A stretch of 64,000 nucleotides of DNA. Source: Thiovibrio frasassiensis (lineage in GTDB: Bacteria > Desulfobacterota > Desulfobulbia > Desulfobulbales > Desulfurivibrionaceae). The position numbers and the translations under genes were made by a program. A model generated the notes under the pieces. It was not told the origin of the DNA, ran no database searches, and worked only from the letters and a program-made list of their open reading frames with translations. The stretch covers positions 835,530 through 899,529 of the forward strand of contig NZ_JAPHEH010000001.1 in assembly GCF_029607905.1 (NCBI RefSeq), read 5' to 3'. Position 1 is the stretch's first letter; every line of letters starts with the position of its first letter. Below are positions 27,855 through 39,239 of this stretch, in pieces.

Positions 27855-28289
27855 ATGTGCCAAACAACAATCCATAAAATTCTGGTGGCTGATGACAACG
27901 AGATTCTGGGCAGCTCCATCGCCCGTCATCTCCACCGCCAGGGCTTTAATGTCACCAAAACCAACGAGCTCGATCTGGCTAAAGACTTAATCATGGCGGC
28001 AGAGCAAGCCGGCCAACCCTTTGATCTGGTGATCAGCGACATCCTCATGCAAAACCGGAGCGGAATCTCCTTTATCCTCTGGTTGCATGCCGAGCACCCC
28101 GAGGTCGCGGTGCTGGTGGTTTCCGGCTTCGGCAATGCAGACCTGCTCGAGTCCTTGCTGAGACCCGACCGCGATTCCTTTCGAAAAAAACCGGTCCTCC
28201 CCCAGGAGATCGTTGGCGCCATTTTCTGCATGGAAAAAAAGAAGCGTGCTCGATTTGAACCCGGCGAAGTAATCCCCTGCGAATGTTGA
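27855..28289 (+). CDS. Single-domain response regulator (receiver)
   Basis: A 144-residue receiver protein. The acidic cluster is VADDNE, the phospho-Asp is in LVISDILM, and the conserved Lys is in FRKKPVLPQ. A short tail ends in Cys-Glu-Cys; no output domain is attached. It is the first gene downstream of the sigma-54 promoter, before cheW and mcp. It may act as a CheY-like messenger or phosphate sink for this chemosensory module; its partner kinase is not obvious. Confidence 0.88.
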   Translation: MCQTTIHKILVADDNEILGSSIARHLHRQGFNVTKTNELDLAKDLIMAAEQAGQPFDLVISDILMQNRSGISFILWLHAEHPEVAVLVVSGFGNADLLESLLRPDRDSFRKKPVLPQEIVGAIFCMEKKKRARFEPGEVIPCEC

Positions 28290-28332
28290 AGAAGAAACGC
28301 CCTAAATTTCACCCAACCCAAGAGGCATTGTT

Positions 28333-28818
28333 ATGGATGAACAAACAGCAAGAATCAGCAAAGAAGGCAAATACCTGACCTTTTCCCTCGGGACCGAGCA
28401 ATATGGCATCGGGATTTTAAAGATCAAGGAAATCATCGGCATGATGCCGATCACTGCCTTGCCGCAAACCCCGGAATACCTGCGAGGGGTGATTAATCTG
28501 CGGGGCAAGGTGATCCCCATTGTTGATCTGCGGAAAAAATTCGCCATGCCCGCCCAGATGGAGACCGAGCGCACCTGCATCATTGTCGTCGAGTTTGTCA
28601 GAAACGCGACTCGCTCCTTGACCGGCCTGGTGGTGGATGCGGTGTCCGAAGTGCTCAGTATCAAAGGTGAGCAGATCGAAGCGCATTCTTCTCTGGGAGA
28701 ACTCCATTCCGAAAGTGTTTTGGGGTTGGCCAAGGTGGAGAGCGGGGTCAAGATCCTGCTTGATATCGATCAAGTGATAAACAGTGAATGTTCCGCAGCC
28801 ATGCAGCTTGCTGCCTAA
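28333..28818 (+). CDS. cheW: Chemotaxis coupling protein CheW
   Basis: A 161-residue CheW. It has the typical core: KYLTFSLGTEQYGIGILKIKEI, read as two segments, followed by LPQTPEYLRGVINLRGKV and VDAVSEVL. It couples a chemoreceptor to the kinase CheA in the cell membrane array. cheA is not in the window. The gene lies between the receiver and the receptor, 43 nt and 33 nt from them. Confidence 0.95.
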   Translation: MDEQTARISKEGKYLTFSLGTEQYGIGILKIKEIIGMMPITALPQTPEYLRGVINLRGKVIPIVDLRKKFAMPAQMETERTCIIVVEFVRNATRSLTGLVVDAVSEVLSIKGEQIEAHSSLGELHSESVLGLAKVESGVKILLDIDQVINSECSAAMQLAA

Positions 28819-28851
28819 CTGACGGCCAACACAACACAAGGAGAAAAAATC

Positions 28852-30462
28852 ATGTTCAATTTCAGCAAGTTAACCATAGGGACGAAAATCAAGGGAGGAT
28901 TCGGTTTTCTCGTGATCCTGTCAGTTATGCTCGGGGGTTTCGGCTTCTGGAAGGCAACCCTGGTGGACATCGGGGTAAGCGATCTGGACAAAACCCATCT
29001 CCCCCTGACCCTCATGATGGGGGCGGTATCGGAAACCGCGCTTCGTCAGGAGCTGGCCATGACCAACTACGCCCTGCACAGGGAAGAGAAATTCGCGGAG
29101 CATTTTAAAGAACTGGATGCGACAGAAGACCAGAATTTTGCGAAGATGAAAGAGATTATCCGCCAGGACGAGTATCTGGTGGGCGAGCACTGGCTCGACA
29201 AAATCGATGCGGTGGCCGGAGGCCACGACCACTTTGCCACTGAGGCAAAGGGACTGATGGCCGCGGTCGCTGCCAATGATCAGAGCGCCATCGATACCCG
29301 TGCCGATGCCATGGCACAGGCTGCCACCTCCTTCAAGAAAACAGTGCGGGATTTTGAAGCGACCAATACCGCCGAGGCAAAATCGGTGGCCGGCGAAGCC
29401 CTCGGCCAAAGCCAGAGTTCTAAATTCCTCATGGGGGTTATCAGCCTCTGCGTGCTCATTTTTGGCGCAGCCTTTGCGATTACCCTGGTCCGGCAGATCA
29501 CCCGCCCCTTGAATCGCGCCATTGAAAGCCTCAATGACGGCTCGGCTCAGGTTGCCTCCGCTTCCGGCCAGGTTGCCGGGGCAAGCCAAATGCTGGCGGA
29601 AGGCGCTTCCGAGCAGGCCGCGGCCATTGAAGAGACCTCTTCCGCCCTGGAAGAACTGACCGCCATGACCAAACAGAATGCCGGTAACGCCACAGAGGCG
29701 GATGGTCTCATGCAAGAAACCATGCAGACGGTGGATCGGGTCAACACCTCCATGGGCGAATTGACTGCGACCATGAACGATGTTTCCACCGCTAGCCAGG
29801 CCACCTTCAAGATCATCAAGACCATCGACGAAATCGCGTTCCAGACCAATCTCCTGGCCTTAAACGCAGCGGTCGAGGCAGCCAGGGCCGGTGAGGCCGG
29901 TGCCGGCTTTGCCGTAGTCGCCGACGAGGTGCGCAACCTCGCCATGCGGGCGGCCGAGGCGGCCAAAAATACCGCCGATCTCATTGAAGGCACGGTGAAA
30001 CGGGTGCAAGACAGCACAGGCCTGCTCGCGACCACCAATGCGGCTTTTGGCGAGTTGGCCGCCCGCTCGGCCAAGGTCAACCAGCTGGTCAACGAGATCA
30101 GCGTTGCCTCGACTGAACAGGCCCAGGGTGTCGACCAGATCAACAATGCCGTCACCGAAATGGATGCGGTTGTTCAGCAGAACGCGGCCACTGCCGAGGA
30201 ATCGGCCAGCGCCTCCGAAGAGCTGAGCGCCCAGGCCGAAGTGATGAAAAGCACTATTGGCGACTTGATCGCCATGGTCGGCGGCCAGGCCCTTGCCCAC
30301 CAGAGGGATGCGGGTCAATATGCCCGTGCCGCACAGGTCTCAAGAAAATCACCTCGGCAGCAGGCACGCCCGGTTCTACGTCCGCACGGGGCTGCCTCAG
30401 CGCAGCGCTTTCTCCCCCTTGACGGTGATGAGGATTTTGTCGACTTCGGCGCAGCGGCATAA
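28852..30462 (+). CDS. Methyl-accepting chemotaxis protein
   Basis: A 536-residue receptor. The N-terminal membrane span (about 16-35, [15 protein letters not shown]) is followed by a periplasmic four-helix-type sensor domain (about 40-190) and a second span near 195-215 ([17 protein letters not shown]). A HAMP-like link leads to the signalling coiled coil. The hairpin tip is present as [20 protein letters not shown] and [20 protein letters not shown]. No CheR-binding pentapeptide ends the protein. It is last in the sigma-54 operon, followed by a strong terminator. Ligand unknown. Confidence 0.95.
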   Translation: MFNFSKLTIGTKIKGGFGFLVILSVMLGGFGFWKATLVDIGVSDLDKTHLPLTLMMGAVSETALRQELAMTNYALHREEKFAEHFKELDATEDQNFAKMKEIIRQDEYLVGEHWLDKIDAVAGGHDHFATEAKGLMAAVAANDQSAIDTRADAMAQAATSFKKTVRDFEATNTAEAKSVAGEALGQSQSSKFLMGVISLCVLIFGAAFAITLVRQITRPLNRAIESLNDGSAQVASASGQVAGASQMLAEGASEQAAAIEETSSALEELTAMTKQNAGNATEADGLMQETMQTVDRVNTSMGELTATMNDVSTASQATFKIIKTIDEIAFQTNLLALNAAVEAARAGEAGAGFAVVADEVRNLAMRAAEAAKNTADLIEGTVKRVQDSTGLLATTNAAFGELAARSAKVNQLVNEISVASTEQAQGVDQINNAVTEMDAVVQQNAATAEESASASEELSAQAEVMKSTIGDLIAMVGGQALAHQRDAGQYARAAQVSRKSPRQQARPVLRPHGAASAQRFLPLDGDEDFVDFGAAA

Positions 30463-30463
30463 C

Positions 30464-30509
30464 AAAAAAAAAGGCCTGCCCGGGAAAACCCAGGCAGGCC
30501 GTAAATCTT
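30464..30509. terminator. Bidirectional terminator after mcp and yajC
   Basis: GGCCTGCC and GGCAGGCC pair around a GGG-AAAA-CCC inner stem, flanked by a 9-base A-run upstream and T-runs downstream. It lies between the converging mcp and yajC genes. Confidence 0.85.
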
Positions 30510-30545
30510 TTTTTGCTTCACCCCCGGCGAAGACTTTTATCGAGC

Positions 30546-30908
30546 TCAGCCGCCGCCGATGGAGCAAGCCGCGCCCTCTTTTTTCTCCCCGCCTTCCAGT
30601 CCAGCCAGCGAGCCGAGAATATAGGAGCGGGCAATCTTTACCCGGACATTCTCGGCAATCTCTAGGGTGGCAACCCGGTCGGTGAGACCGGTGATCTTGC
30701 CCTGGAGACCGCCGCTGGTCAGCACCTCGTCGCCCTTCTTGAGATTGGCAATGAATTCCTGATGCTCCTTGGCTTTTTTCTGCTGGGGCCGGATCAACAA
30801 AAAGTAGAACACGACAAAGATCAAAACAAGCGGCAAAAAGCTCATCAACCCTCCCGGCCCAGCTGCTCCACCGGCCGCAGCGTCTGCGGCAAAAGCTACA
30901 CCTTCCAT
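30546..30908 (-). CDS. yajC: Preprotein translocase subunit YajC
   Basis: A 120-residue YajC with a single N-terminal membrane span (LPLVLIFVVFYFLLI) followed by the diagnostic RPQQKKAKEHQ and a small cytoplasmic domain (VRVKIARSYILGSLAG). It associates with SecDF. GGAGG precedes the ATG. It is the last gene of an apparent rph-tgt-yajC operon; secD and secF, often directly after yajC, are absent and a terminator follows, so they must lie elsewhere. Confidence 0.93.
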   Translation of the reverse strand: MEGVAFAADAAAGGAAGPGGLMSFLPLVLIFVVFYFLLIRPQQKKAKEHQEFIANLKKGDEVLTSGGLQGKITGLTDRVATLEIAENVRVKIARSYILGSLAGLEGGEKKEGAACSIGGG

Positions 30909-30967
30909 AATTTCCTCCGATTCAGTTTAAATTTCTCGGGCAAGCCTGCATCCGCCTGCGCCCTATT

Positions 30968-32781
<1,814 letters not shown>

Positions 32782-32847
32782 GATTAGATTCCTGAAAAGA
32801 ATGAAAAGGATGAAAAGGATGTTTGTGAGATGGTCTCGTTAAAACTG

Positions 32848-32939
32848 GCCTTCGACAGACTCAGGCCGAGCAGTGCCAGCGGCGACGGAAGTTGTCGTAA
32901 CATATTGATGTTCCGTTCGTGCTGAGCCTGTCGAAGCAC
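32848..32939. repeat. REP-like inverted repeat element
   Basis: A left arm CCTTCGACAGACTCAGGCC and a right arm TGAGCCTGTCGAAGCACC face each other around about 50 bases. The consensus CCTTCGACAGGCTCAGCACG occurs as REP/palindromic units in many environmental genomes and gives spurious LSLSKH peptides; that is recalled, not searched here. It lies between rph and the M24 peptidase. Confidence 0.65.
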
Positions 32940-32964
32940 CTGCTTAGAGTAAATTCCAAATTGT

Positions 32965-34059
32965 TTACAGCTCCAGAAAGGTGGTGTCCCGATTCAACAC
33001 CCTGCACCCCTCTTTTTCAACCACCGCCATGTTTTCCAGACGGATGCCGCCCCAATCCGGGATATACACCCCCGGTTCCACCGTCACCACCATCCCTGCG
33101 GCAAGGGGCTTGCGATTCCGGTAGTTGAGCGAGGGTCCTTCGTGGACATTGAGTCCCACCCCGTGCCCCAGGCCGTGGCCGAACCGCTCGCCTAAGCCCG
33201 CCCGTTCGATCACGCTCCGGGCAATCTTGTCCACCGCCATCCCGCTTATCCCGGCGCGGAGGCTATTGAGCCCGGCCAGTTGCGCCTTGCGCACCAAGCG
33301 AAACAACGCGACTGTTTTTTCGTCCGGGGTCCCCAGTACCACGGTGCGGGTCATGTCCGAGCAATAGCCGTCCAGCACGAGACCCATGTCGATGACAATG
33401 GTTTCCCCTGTGGCCAGAGGCCGGTCGGAAGGAACCGCATGGGGCAGAGCCGCATTGGGTCCGGAGGCGACGATGGTCTCGAAACTCGGCCGCTCCGCAC
33501 CCTTGAGCCGCATGGTATTTTCTATGGCCTGGGCCACCTCTTTCTCGGTCCGGCCCGGCCGCAAGGTGCGGTAGATCTCCTGAAACACCGCTTCGTTGAG
33601 GAGCACTGCCCGTTCGATTCGGGCCAACTCCGCTGCATCCTTTTCCAGCCGCAGCTCCTCGATAAAACCGGTGAGCGGCTCAAGCTCCACCTTGAGACTG
33701 TCCGCCAGCTTGGCCAGGGTCTGGGAGGTGGAGTGGAGAAAATAATGGCTCTCAAAGGCCAAGCGCTTGATGCGGTGCCTCTTGAGCAACAAGCGCAGCA
33801 GGGGAAAGAGCCCGCGGGGATAGAGCTTGACCCGGAACCCCGCGGCCTCTTGTTCCGCCTGCAGCGAAAAGCGGGAGTCGGTGAGGAGATAGGGCTCGCC
33901 CTCGCTGGGGATGAGCAGGACGCCGGCGCTCTCGTTGATCGCATGATCCCTGGCCGTATACCCGCTCAAGTACCTTCGGTTTTCCGGCTGGGTCACCAGG
34001 ATGGCGTCAAGCTGGCGCCGCTTGAGCCGGCGCCTGATTCGCGCAAAGGCTTCCCGCAT
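32965..34059 (-). CDS. M24 metallopeptidase, Xaa-Pro aminopeptidase family
   Basis: A 364-residue pita-bread-fold peptidase. An N-terminal creatinase-like domain (TQPENRRYLSGYTARDHA) precedes the catalytic domain with metal ligands in IDMGLVLDGYCSDMTRT (two Asp), GHGLGHGVGLNVHE (His), VTVEPGVYIPDWG (Glu) and RLENMAVV (Glu). It removes N-terminal residues before proline; cytosolic. The start at 34059 has GAGG upstream and comes 7 nt after the stop of the preceding gene. The gene is the last of a group of minus-strand genes. Confidence 0.93.
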   Translation of the reverse strand: MREAFARIRRRLKRRQLDAILVTQPENRRYLSGYTARDHAINESAGVLLIPSEGEPYLLTDSRFSLQAEQEAAGFRVKLYPRGLFPLLRLLLKRHRIKRLAFESHYFLHSTSQTLAKLADSLKVELEPLTGFIEELRLEKDAAELARIERAVLLNEAVFQEIYRTLRPGRTEKEVAQAIENTMRLKGAERPSFETIVASGPNAALPHAVPSDRPLATGETIVIDMGLVLDGYCSDMTRTVVLGTPDEKTVALFRLVRKAQLAGLNSLRAGISGMAVDKIARSVIERAGLGERFGHGLGHGVGLNVHEGPSLNYRNRKPLAAGMVVTVEPGVYIPDWGGIRLENMAVVEKEGCRVLNRDTTFLEL

Positions 34060-34066
34060 CGGCGCC

Positions 34067-34327
34067 TCAGTGCATGAAGTGGACAAAGACCTTGACCCCG
34101 AAGCGGAAGAGCTTGCCATGCAACCCCTGAATGGACAGAGCAAGATCGGCCTGCCCGAAATCCACCTGGTAACGGAACGGCTTGTCCAGCACGGTGAGGA
34201 AAGCGAAACACGGCTTGTTGTAGCGCGCCTCTGCCCCTGCCGCGTACCAGTCCTTAAACCTTTTTTCAACCTCGGGCAGATCCTTGGGATCGGCCTCTTC
34301 CACATCAAGCCAGATTTCTGCTTCCAC
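34067..34327 (-). CDS. Small conserved hypothetical protein
   Basis: An 86-residue protein, from the GTG at 34327 with GGAG six nt upstream. It is rich in aromatic and charged residues and reads like a compact alpha/beta domain (DLALSIQGLHGKLFRFGVKV). I do not recognise a family. It lies between the DUF6657-like gene (49 nt gap) and the M24 peptidase (7 nt gap), so it is likely co-transcribed. Confidence 0.65.
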   Translation of the reverse strand: MEAEIWLDVEEADPKDLPEVEKRFKDWYAAGAEARYNKPCFAFLTVLDKPFRYQVDFGQADLALSIQGLHGKLFRFGVKVFVHFMH

Positions 34328-34376
34328 GCCTTTCTCCTTTACCTGCCGTACCCTGTGCCTTTCCCGCAATCTCCGA

Positions 34377-34982
34377 TTAGGGAGCAACCTCCATGACCAG
34401 ATGCTGTTCGACCAAATCCTTTAACTGCTGCAGAGCCTTGCCGTACTGTTCGTTGAGCTGATCTTGAATCCGGGCCCATTCCTCCTGAAACTTCGGGTGC
34501 TGGGAGGGTTGCAACTTCATGGCCCTGCCGGTCTGTTTGGCCAGATTCTGTTCCATCATCGCCAGCTGTTGGCTGAACTGGGCTTCCAGCTGTTCTCGCA
34601 GCTGGAGGCCATGCTGCCGGTAGCCATCGAGAATCTTTTTCAGTTCCGCCAAAATCTTGAGCAACTCGCCATCTCCCTGCCCGATTTCAACCAGACCATG
34701 CATGGCTTTATCTGCCACCTCCTGCTTTTCCACCTCCCGGACCAGAAAAATATTGCGCAACAGGGACTGCACCGCCCCTTTCCGGACAGGACCTTTTTCC
34801 GCCGGCGGCAGGGCAGCAAGCCTTTCTCCCAAGCCTACCCCCTCGCCCCGCATGTAGGCAGCGCCAAGGCGCATGCCCTCCTTGACCTGTTCCTCGGCAA
34901 GATAATTGTCATCTTCTGGACCGGCAGCCATCCGGGCCGCCCGTTCCATCACCATGTCCATGGTACTTTTTATTTCCGCCAC
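34377..34982 (-). CDS. Conserved hypothetical helical protein (DUF6657-like)
   Basis: A 201-residue protein whose start, a GTG at 34982, lies 8 nt after a strong AAGGAGG. The N-terminus VAEIKSTMDMVMERAARMAA is one I recall from Desulfobacterota proteins placed in DUF6657; that label is tentative. The whole sequence looks helical and the last half (KALQQLKDLVEQHL) is Gln/Leu-rich, likely coiled coil. Function unknown. It lies 94 nt downstream of the aldolase gene. Confidence 0.7.
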   Translation of the reverse strand: MAEIKSTMDMVMERAARMAAGPEDDNYLAEEQVKEGMRLGAAYMRGEGVGLGERLAALPPAEKGPVRKGAVQSLLRNIFLVREVEKQEVADKAMHGLVEIGQGDGELLKILAELKKILDGYRQHGLQLREQLEAQFSQQLAMMEQNLAKQTGRAMKLQPSQHPKFQEEWARIQDQLNEQYGKALQQLKDLVEQHLVMEVAP

Positions 34983-35076
34983 GGAATACCGCCTCCTTGA
35001 TTCTTCATTTTTTTCACCTGTACCTCTGGCAAACATACACCAAGGGTTCGACCATTTCCAGCCCTGTGTTTTTTCT

Positions 35077-37167
35077 TTATCGCGGGAAGGCAGCCATGAT
35101 CCCGCCATCCACGGGCAGGGTAGCGCCGGTGGTGGGGGTCTGTTCGCTGGCGAAAAAAACCACCGCGTTCCCGACATGGTCGGCATGCACTGTGGTTTTC
35201 AGGAGATTGCGCTGGCGATAGTAATCCTTAAGCCCTTCCGGATCGAGATTGCGGGAGCGCATCCGCTCCGGCCCGATCACGTCCCAGAGCCCGGAGGAAA
35301 CGCCCGCATCATCAAAAATCGCATCGGCATTGATCATATTCACCCGCACCCCGAACTCGGCCAATTCCAGGGCGGCGATCTTGCCCAGCTGGTGGGCCCC
35401 GGCCTTGGAAGCGCTGTAGGCGCCAAAGGACGCGCCCGGGGCGAAGACGTTTTTCGAGCTGTTGATCACAATGGAGCCGCCGGTACCCTGGCGCCGCAGA
35501 ATCGGAATCACCCCCTTGATCACCTGAAACACCCCCAGGCAATTGACCTCCATGACCTGCCGGAATGCCGCCTCGCTGAGGTCCGCAAGCTTCGCCACAT
35601 GGGCGATGCCAGCGTTGGGCACCAGGATATCAAGACCGCCGCACTCCATGACCAGCTGCGCCAAGCCAAGCCGCACCGACTCTTCGCTGGTAACATCCAT
35701 GAGCAGCGGCGAAACCAGACGGCTGCCAAAGGTGTCGGCCAGATTATGGCACACCGCCTCCAACCGTTCCTGGTTGATATCGGTCATAAAGACCCTGGCC
35801 CCGGCCTCCAGGAGCTTGCGGCCGATCCCCATGGCAATGGCCCCGCCCCCGCCGGTCACCAGGGCAGTCCTGCCCTCGAGGGCCTTGGGCTTTGCCTTGC
35901 CCAGCTTGGCCTGCTCCAGCGCCCAGTATTCCATATCAAAAATAGAGTCCGCTCCGAGTTCGCGGTAGGGGCCAAGCCCTGCGCCCCGTAACTTCGCGGT
36001 GAGGGTGTGTTCGGCAATATCCGCGGCGATGCCGGCGTCCTTCTGACTGAAACCGGCCGCGACCAGCCCCAACCCAGGGACGAGAATAACCCGGGGCATG
36101 GCATCAAGCTTGGTGCGGCTGACCGCTTTCGCCGCCACCTGCTCGGCAAAGTACCGGTCATATTCCTCCTGGTATCGTCCAAGTCCTGTCTGTACCGCAG
36201 CCAAAGTCCCTTCCTCATCCAGCCCTCCGACCTCCAGCCATAAGGGGTAATTCTTGGTCCGAATCACATGGTCCGGGGTGAGGACCCCGTTGACGAAAAG
36301 CTCTTGGGCGTCCGGGCGGAAAAGAGCGGCCAGGATTTCTTTATTCTGCCGGACCGCCAACTGCATGGTCCTCCTCCGTCCCGAGTCCTCCACAAAGCTC
36401 AACCCCCCACGCAGGATGGGCAGCAGCAGCGAAGGTTGGACCAGCCCCGGGTCGACCGCCTCTCCGGCGGATGCCCCGGGGCCGCGTTCGGCAAGATACG
36501 CCTCGGCCCGGCTCACATAGTCGATCATTCGGTCGTAGGCGGTTTTCGCGTCGTCGCCAAAGGTGAAGATGCCGTGATTGGCCAGGATAATACAGTCGAT
36601 TTCGGGCCGGCTTTCATAGAGTTCGGCCATGGCTCTGGCCAGGGGCAGACCCGGCATGATAAAGGGCAGGATCGCGATGTTTGTCCCCAGCGCCTCGTGT
36701 AACTGCTTTGCCCCGTCTTCCCGGTTGCTCAGGGTGACAATGGCATCGGCATGGGTATGATCGATGAAGCGGTGGGGCAAAAAGGCATGCACCAGGGTCT
36801 CGATGGAGGGATTGGGAGAGGCGGCGTCAAGGAGATGGGTACGAAACTGGTTGACCATCTCCGCATCGCTTAAGTCCTGCACCTGCCGCAGCTTGCGCAG
36901 ATAGGCGAGATCGAGGGCGGGGAACCCCTGGGGGGCAATGACCCCCAGATCCCAGCCGCTCCCCTTGATATAGAGGATCTCCTGCTCTTCCCCGACCAGG
37001 TTGGTAATGACCCCCTTCACCGAGGTGTTCCCCCCGCCGTGCAGCACCAAATCTTCTTCCGCTCCGAGAAGCCGCGAGGTATAGACCCTGAGGGCTAGTT
37101 CCGCTGGGCACTGGGGATAGGCCCCGACAAAGGCCTGGGCCTCTTTTTCCTCATAACGGTTTTTCAT
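35077..37167 (-). CDS. Bifunctional class II aldolase / short-chain dehydrogenase
   Basis: A 696-residue fusion of the RhaD/AraD-type and SDR families. The N-terminal aldolase domain has the zinc ligands HTHAD and ANHGIFTFG, and an ALHGGGNTS-type segment (VLHGGGNTSVKG). The C-terminal half is an SDR with VTGGGGAIAMGIG and the catalytic YSASK. Proteins of this architecture are known as rhamnulose-1-phosphate aldolase/lactaldehyde dehydrogenases, but related fusions of unknown substrate occur widely. Substrate here is not known. Start at 37167, AGGAG upstream. Confidence 0.85.
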   Translation of the reverse strand: MKNRYEEKEAQAFVGAYPQCPAELALRVYTSRLLGAEEDLVLHGGGNTSVKGVITNLVGEEQEILYIKGSGWDLGVIAPQGFPALDLAYLRKLRQVQDLSDAEMVNQFRTHLLDAASPNPSIETLVHAFLPHRFIDHTHADAIVTLSNREDGAKQLHEALGTNIAILPFIMPGLPLARAMAELYESRPEIDCIILANHGIFTFGDDAKTAYDRMIDYVSRAEAYLAERGPGASAGEAVDPGLVQPSLLLPILRGGLSFVEDSGRRRTMQLAVRQNKEILAALFRPDAQELFVNGVLTPDHVIRTKNYPLWLEVGGLDEEGTLAAVQTGLGRYQEEYDRYFAEQVAAKAVSRTKLDAMPRVILVPGLGLVAAGFSQKDAGIAADIAEHTLTAKLRGAGLGPYRELGADSIFDMEYWALEQAKLGKAKPKALEGRTALVTGGGGAIAMGIGRKLLEAGARVFMTDINQERLEAVCHNLADTFGSRLVSPLLMDVTSEESVRLGLAQLVMECGGLDILVPNAGIAHVAKLADLSEAAFRQVMEVNCLGVFQVIKGVIPILRRQGTGGSIVINSSKNVFAPGASFGAYSASKAGAHQLGKIAALELAEFGVRVNMINADAIFDDAGVSSGLWDVIGPERMRSRNLDPEGLKDYYRQRNLLKTTVHADHVGNAVVFFASEQTPTTGATLPVDGGIMAAFPR

Positions 37168-37288
37168 CAACAATTTCTCCTGCACACTCCCGACCAAAAA
37201 GCCGAAAAAAGTTCTCAATGGTTTAATTATTTAATAAAATCTTTACATCAAAAACGACCTAAAAAGTTGACTTTTCTACGTTTTTTGC

Positions 37289-37316
37289 TTGACACCCCCC
37301 TCAGATGGATTACAGA
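37289..37316 (+). promoter_or_regulatory. Candidate promoter of dnaG-rpoD
   Basis: TTGACA (37289-37294) and TACAGA (37311-37316) with 16 bp between them, 77 nt before dnaG. The -35 is perfect and the -10 weak. Confidence 0.4.
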
Positions 37317-37393
37317 GAAAGTTGGGGTGTATCATACCTCAGTTGTTTTCGATCGTGTACCTTTCCTTTTGCTGAAGGAGTCTTTTTGCCCGT

Positions 37394-39163
37394 ATGGCCG
37401 TGAATCAGGGAGACGATACTGTCCAGCTCATCAAGGACGCCGCAGACATCGCCGAGATCATCGGCGAGCATGTCTCCCTCAAGCGCGCCGGCACCAACCT
37501 TAAAGGGCTCTGCCCCTTTCATTCCGAAAAAACGCCTTCCTTCACCGTCAACCCCGATCGCAAAACCTACCACTGCTTTGGTTGCGGCGAAGGCGGAGAC
37601 GTCTTCAGCTTCATGATGAACTTTCACCACCTGAGCTTTGTCGAGGCGTTGAAAGAACTGGCCCGCAAATACCAGATCGCCCTGCCGGAAAAACCGCTGA
37701 ATCCGCAAGAGCTTGAAAAAGCCCAAAAGCGGGAGGCAATGCAGGCTGCCAATGAGAAAGCGGCAGAGCTCTTTCATCAGCTCTTGCTCTCCGATGCAAG
37801 CGCCAAAAAAGCCCGGGAATATCTTGAACAACGGGGTATTTCTGAGGAAATCAGCAAAGAGTTCCGCCTTGGCTTTGCCCCGGACAGCTGGAATTTTCTC
37901 GTCAACACCCTGCCCAAACAGAACATTACCCCGGACGCGGCCAAAGAAGCCGGCCTGATCGTACCCAGGGACAACGGCGGCTTTTATGACCGTTTCCGCA
38001 ACCGGGTCATGTTTCCCATTGTCGGCCTGACCGGCAGGGTCATCGCCTTTGGCGGCCGCATTCTGGACGACGGCCAGCCCAAGTACATGAACTCGCCGGA
38101 ATCCCCGGTCTTTGACAAAAGCCGGACCCTCTTTGGCCTCTTTCAGAATCGGGAGCACATCCGCCAGGCAAAAAACTGCCTGGTGGTGGAAGGCAACTTC
38201 GACCTGATATCCCTGGCCGTGCATGGGGTACGCAATGTGGTCGCCCCCCTGGGCACCGCGTTGACCCAGGCCCAGATCCGCTCACTGAAGGGGTACACCG
38301 ACGAGGTGATCCTGCTTTTTGACGGTGATCAGGCAGGACTCAAGGCCGCCATGCGCTCGGTCCCGCTTTTTTTAAGCGAACAGGTTACGGCCCGAATCGC
38401 CGTATTGCCCGAGGACCATGATCCGGACACCTTTGTCCGGGAATTCGGCCGGGAGGGCTTAGACAAACATCTGAAAACCGCCATGCCGCTGCCGGAGTTT
38501 GTTTTTGACAAACTCGTCGCCCAATATGGCGCAAGCGTGGCCGGCAAGGCAAAGATCGTTGCCGAGCTGCAGGAGTTGATCAAGGCCATTGGCGATCAAC
38601 ATCTCCAGCGCACCCTCTTTGTCTCGCATTTCGCCAAAAAACTCGGCTTGAGCCCGCAGCAGCTGCTCGCTGGGGTTATCCTCCCGCCGCCGGCAAACAG
38701 CCAAGCAGCAAAAAGCAAGGCTGGGCAGGGTAAGGGTGAGGCCCCGCTCCCCATGAAGCAACGCCAGCTGCTTGAATTTCTCTTGGCCTACCCGGAATAT
38801 CTCCCCGCCTTTCTTGAGGCGGGTCTCGAAGAGATCATCATGAACCGGTTCGGCCTTGCCATTCTCCATCTGCTTAAAAAGCAGCCGGACCTCTCGGGCG
38901 GCTCTGAACAGCTCCTTGAACTTGCCACCGGCCCTGAACGGGCTTTTATTTCCGAACTGCTCATTTCCACGCCCTCGCATTCCGAAGAGATGAAGGAACA
39001 GATGGCCCAGGAAATGCTCAGTTGGCTAACCTCTTCCAGCCTGAAGGCAAAAAAAGAACGGCTGATGCAGCAGATCAGCGAAGCCCAGCAGACCCAAAAT
39101 GAACAGCTCCTGCTGGAGCTGATGAGCAAAAAAATCCAGATGGACGAGGCCCTGCATTCTTAG
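37394..39163 (+). CDS. dnaG: DNA primase
   Basis: A 589-residue primase making RNA primers for replication. The N-terminal CHC2 zinc domain reads CPFHSEKTPSFTV and YHCFGCGEGGD. The TOPRIM domain has VVEGNFDLIS and LLFDGDQAG. The C-terminal helicase-binding domain follows. With rpoD 76 nt downstream it forms the core of the macromolecular-synthesis operon; rpsU, first in E. coli, is missing here. Confidence 0.96.
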   Translation: MAVNQGDDTVQLIKDAADIAEIIGEHVSLKRAGTNLKGLCPFHSEKTPSFTVNPDRKTYHCFGCGEGGDVFSFMMNFHHLSFVEALKELARKYQIALPEKPLNPQELEKAQKREAMQAANEKAAELFHQLLLSDASAKKAREYLEQRGISEEISKEFRLGFAPDSWNFLVNTLPKQNITPDAAKEAGLIVPRDNGGFYDRFRNRVMFPIVGLTGRVIAFGGRILDDGQPKYMNSPESPVFDKSRTLFGLFQNREHIRQAKNCLVVEGNFDLISLAVHGVRNVVAPLGTALTQAQIRSLKGYTDEVILLFDGDQAGLKAAMRSVPLFLSEQVTARIAVLPEDHDPDTFVREFGREGLDKHLKTAMPLPEFVFDKLVAQYGASVAGKAKIVAELQELIKAIGDQHLQRTLFVSHFAKKLGLSPQQLLAGVILPPPANSQAAKSKAGQGKGEAPLPMKQRQLLEFLLAYPEYLPAFLEAGLEEIIMNRFGLAILHLLKKQPDLSGGSEQLLELATGPERAFISELLISTPSHSEEMKEQMAQEMLSWLTSSSLKAKKERLMQQISEAQQTQNEQLLLELMSKKIQMDEALHS

Positions 39164-39239
39164 GGCCGGTACTCCTTTTCGACAGCTTTTGTATAAGTTA
39201 AAGAGGTGGGGCGAATTAACTTAGGAGGGTGAAAAAGCT

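Noticed and set aside
32919-33128. Short plus-strand open frame beginning MLSLSKHL
   Set aside because: The peptide is produced by the REP-like repeat and is a known artefact of that element.
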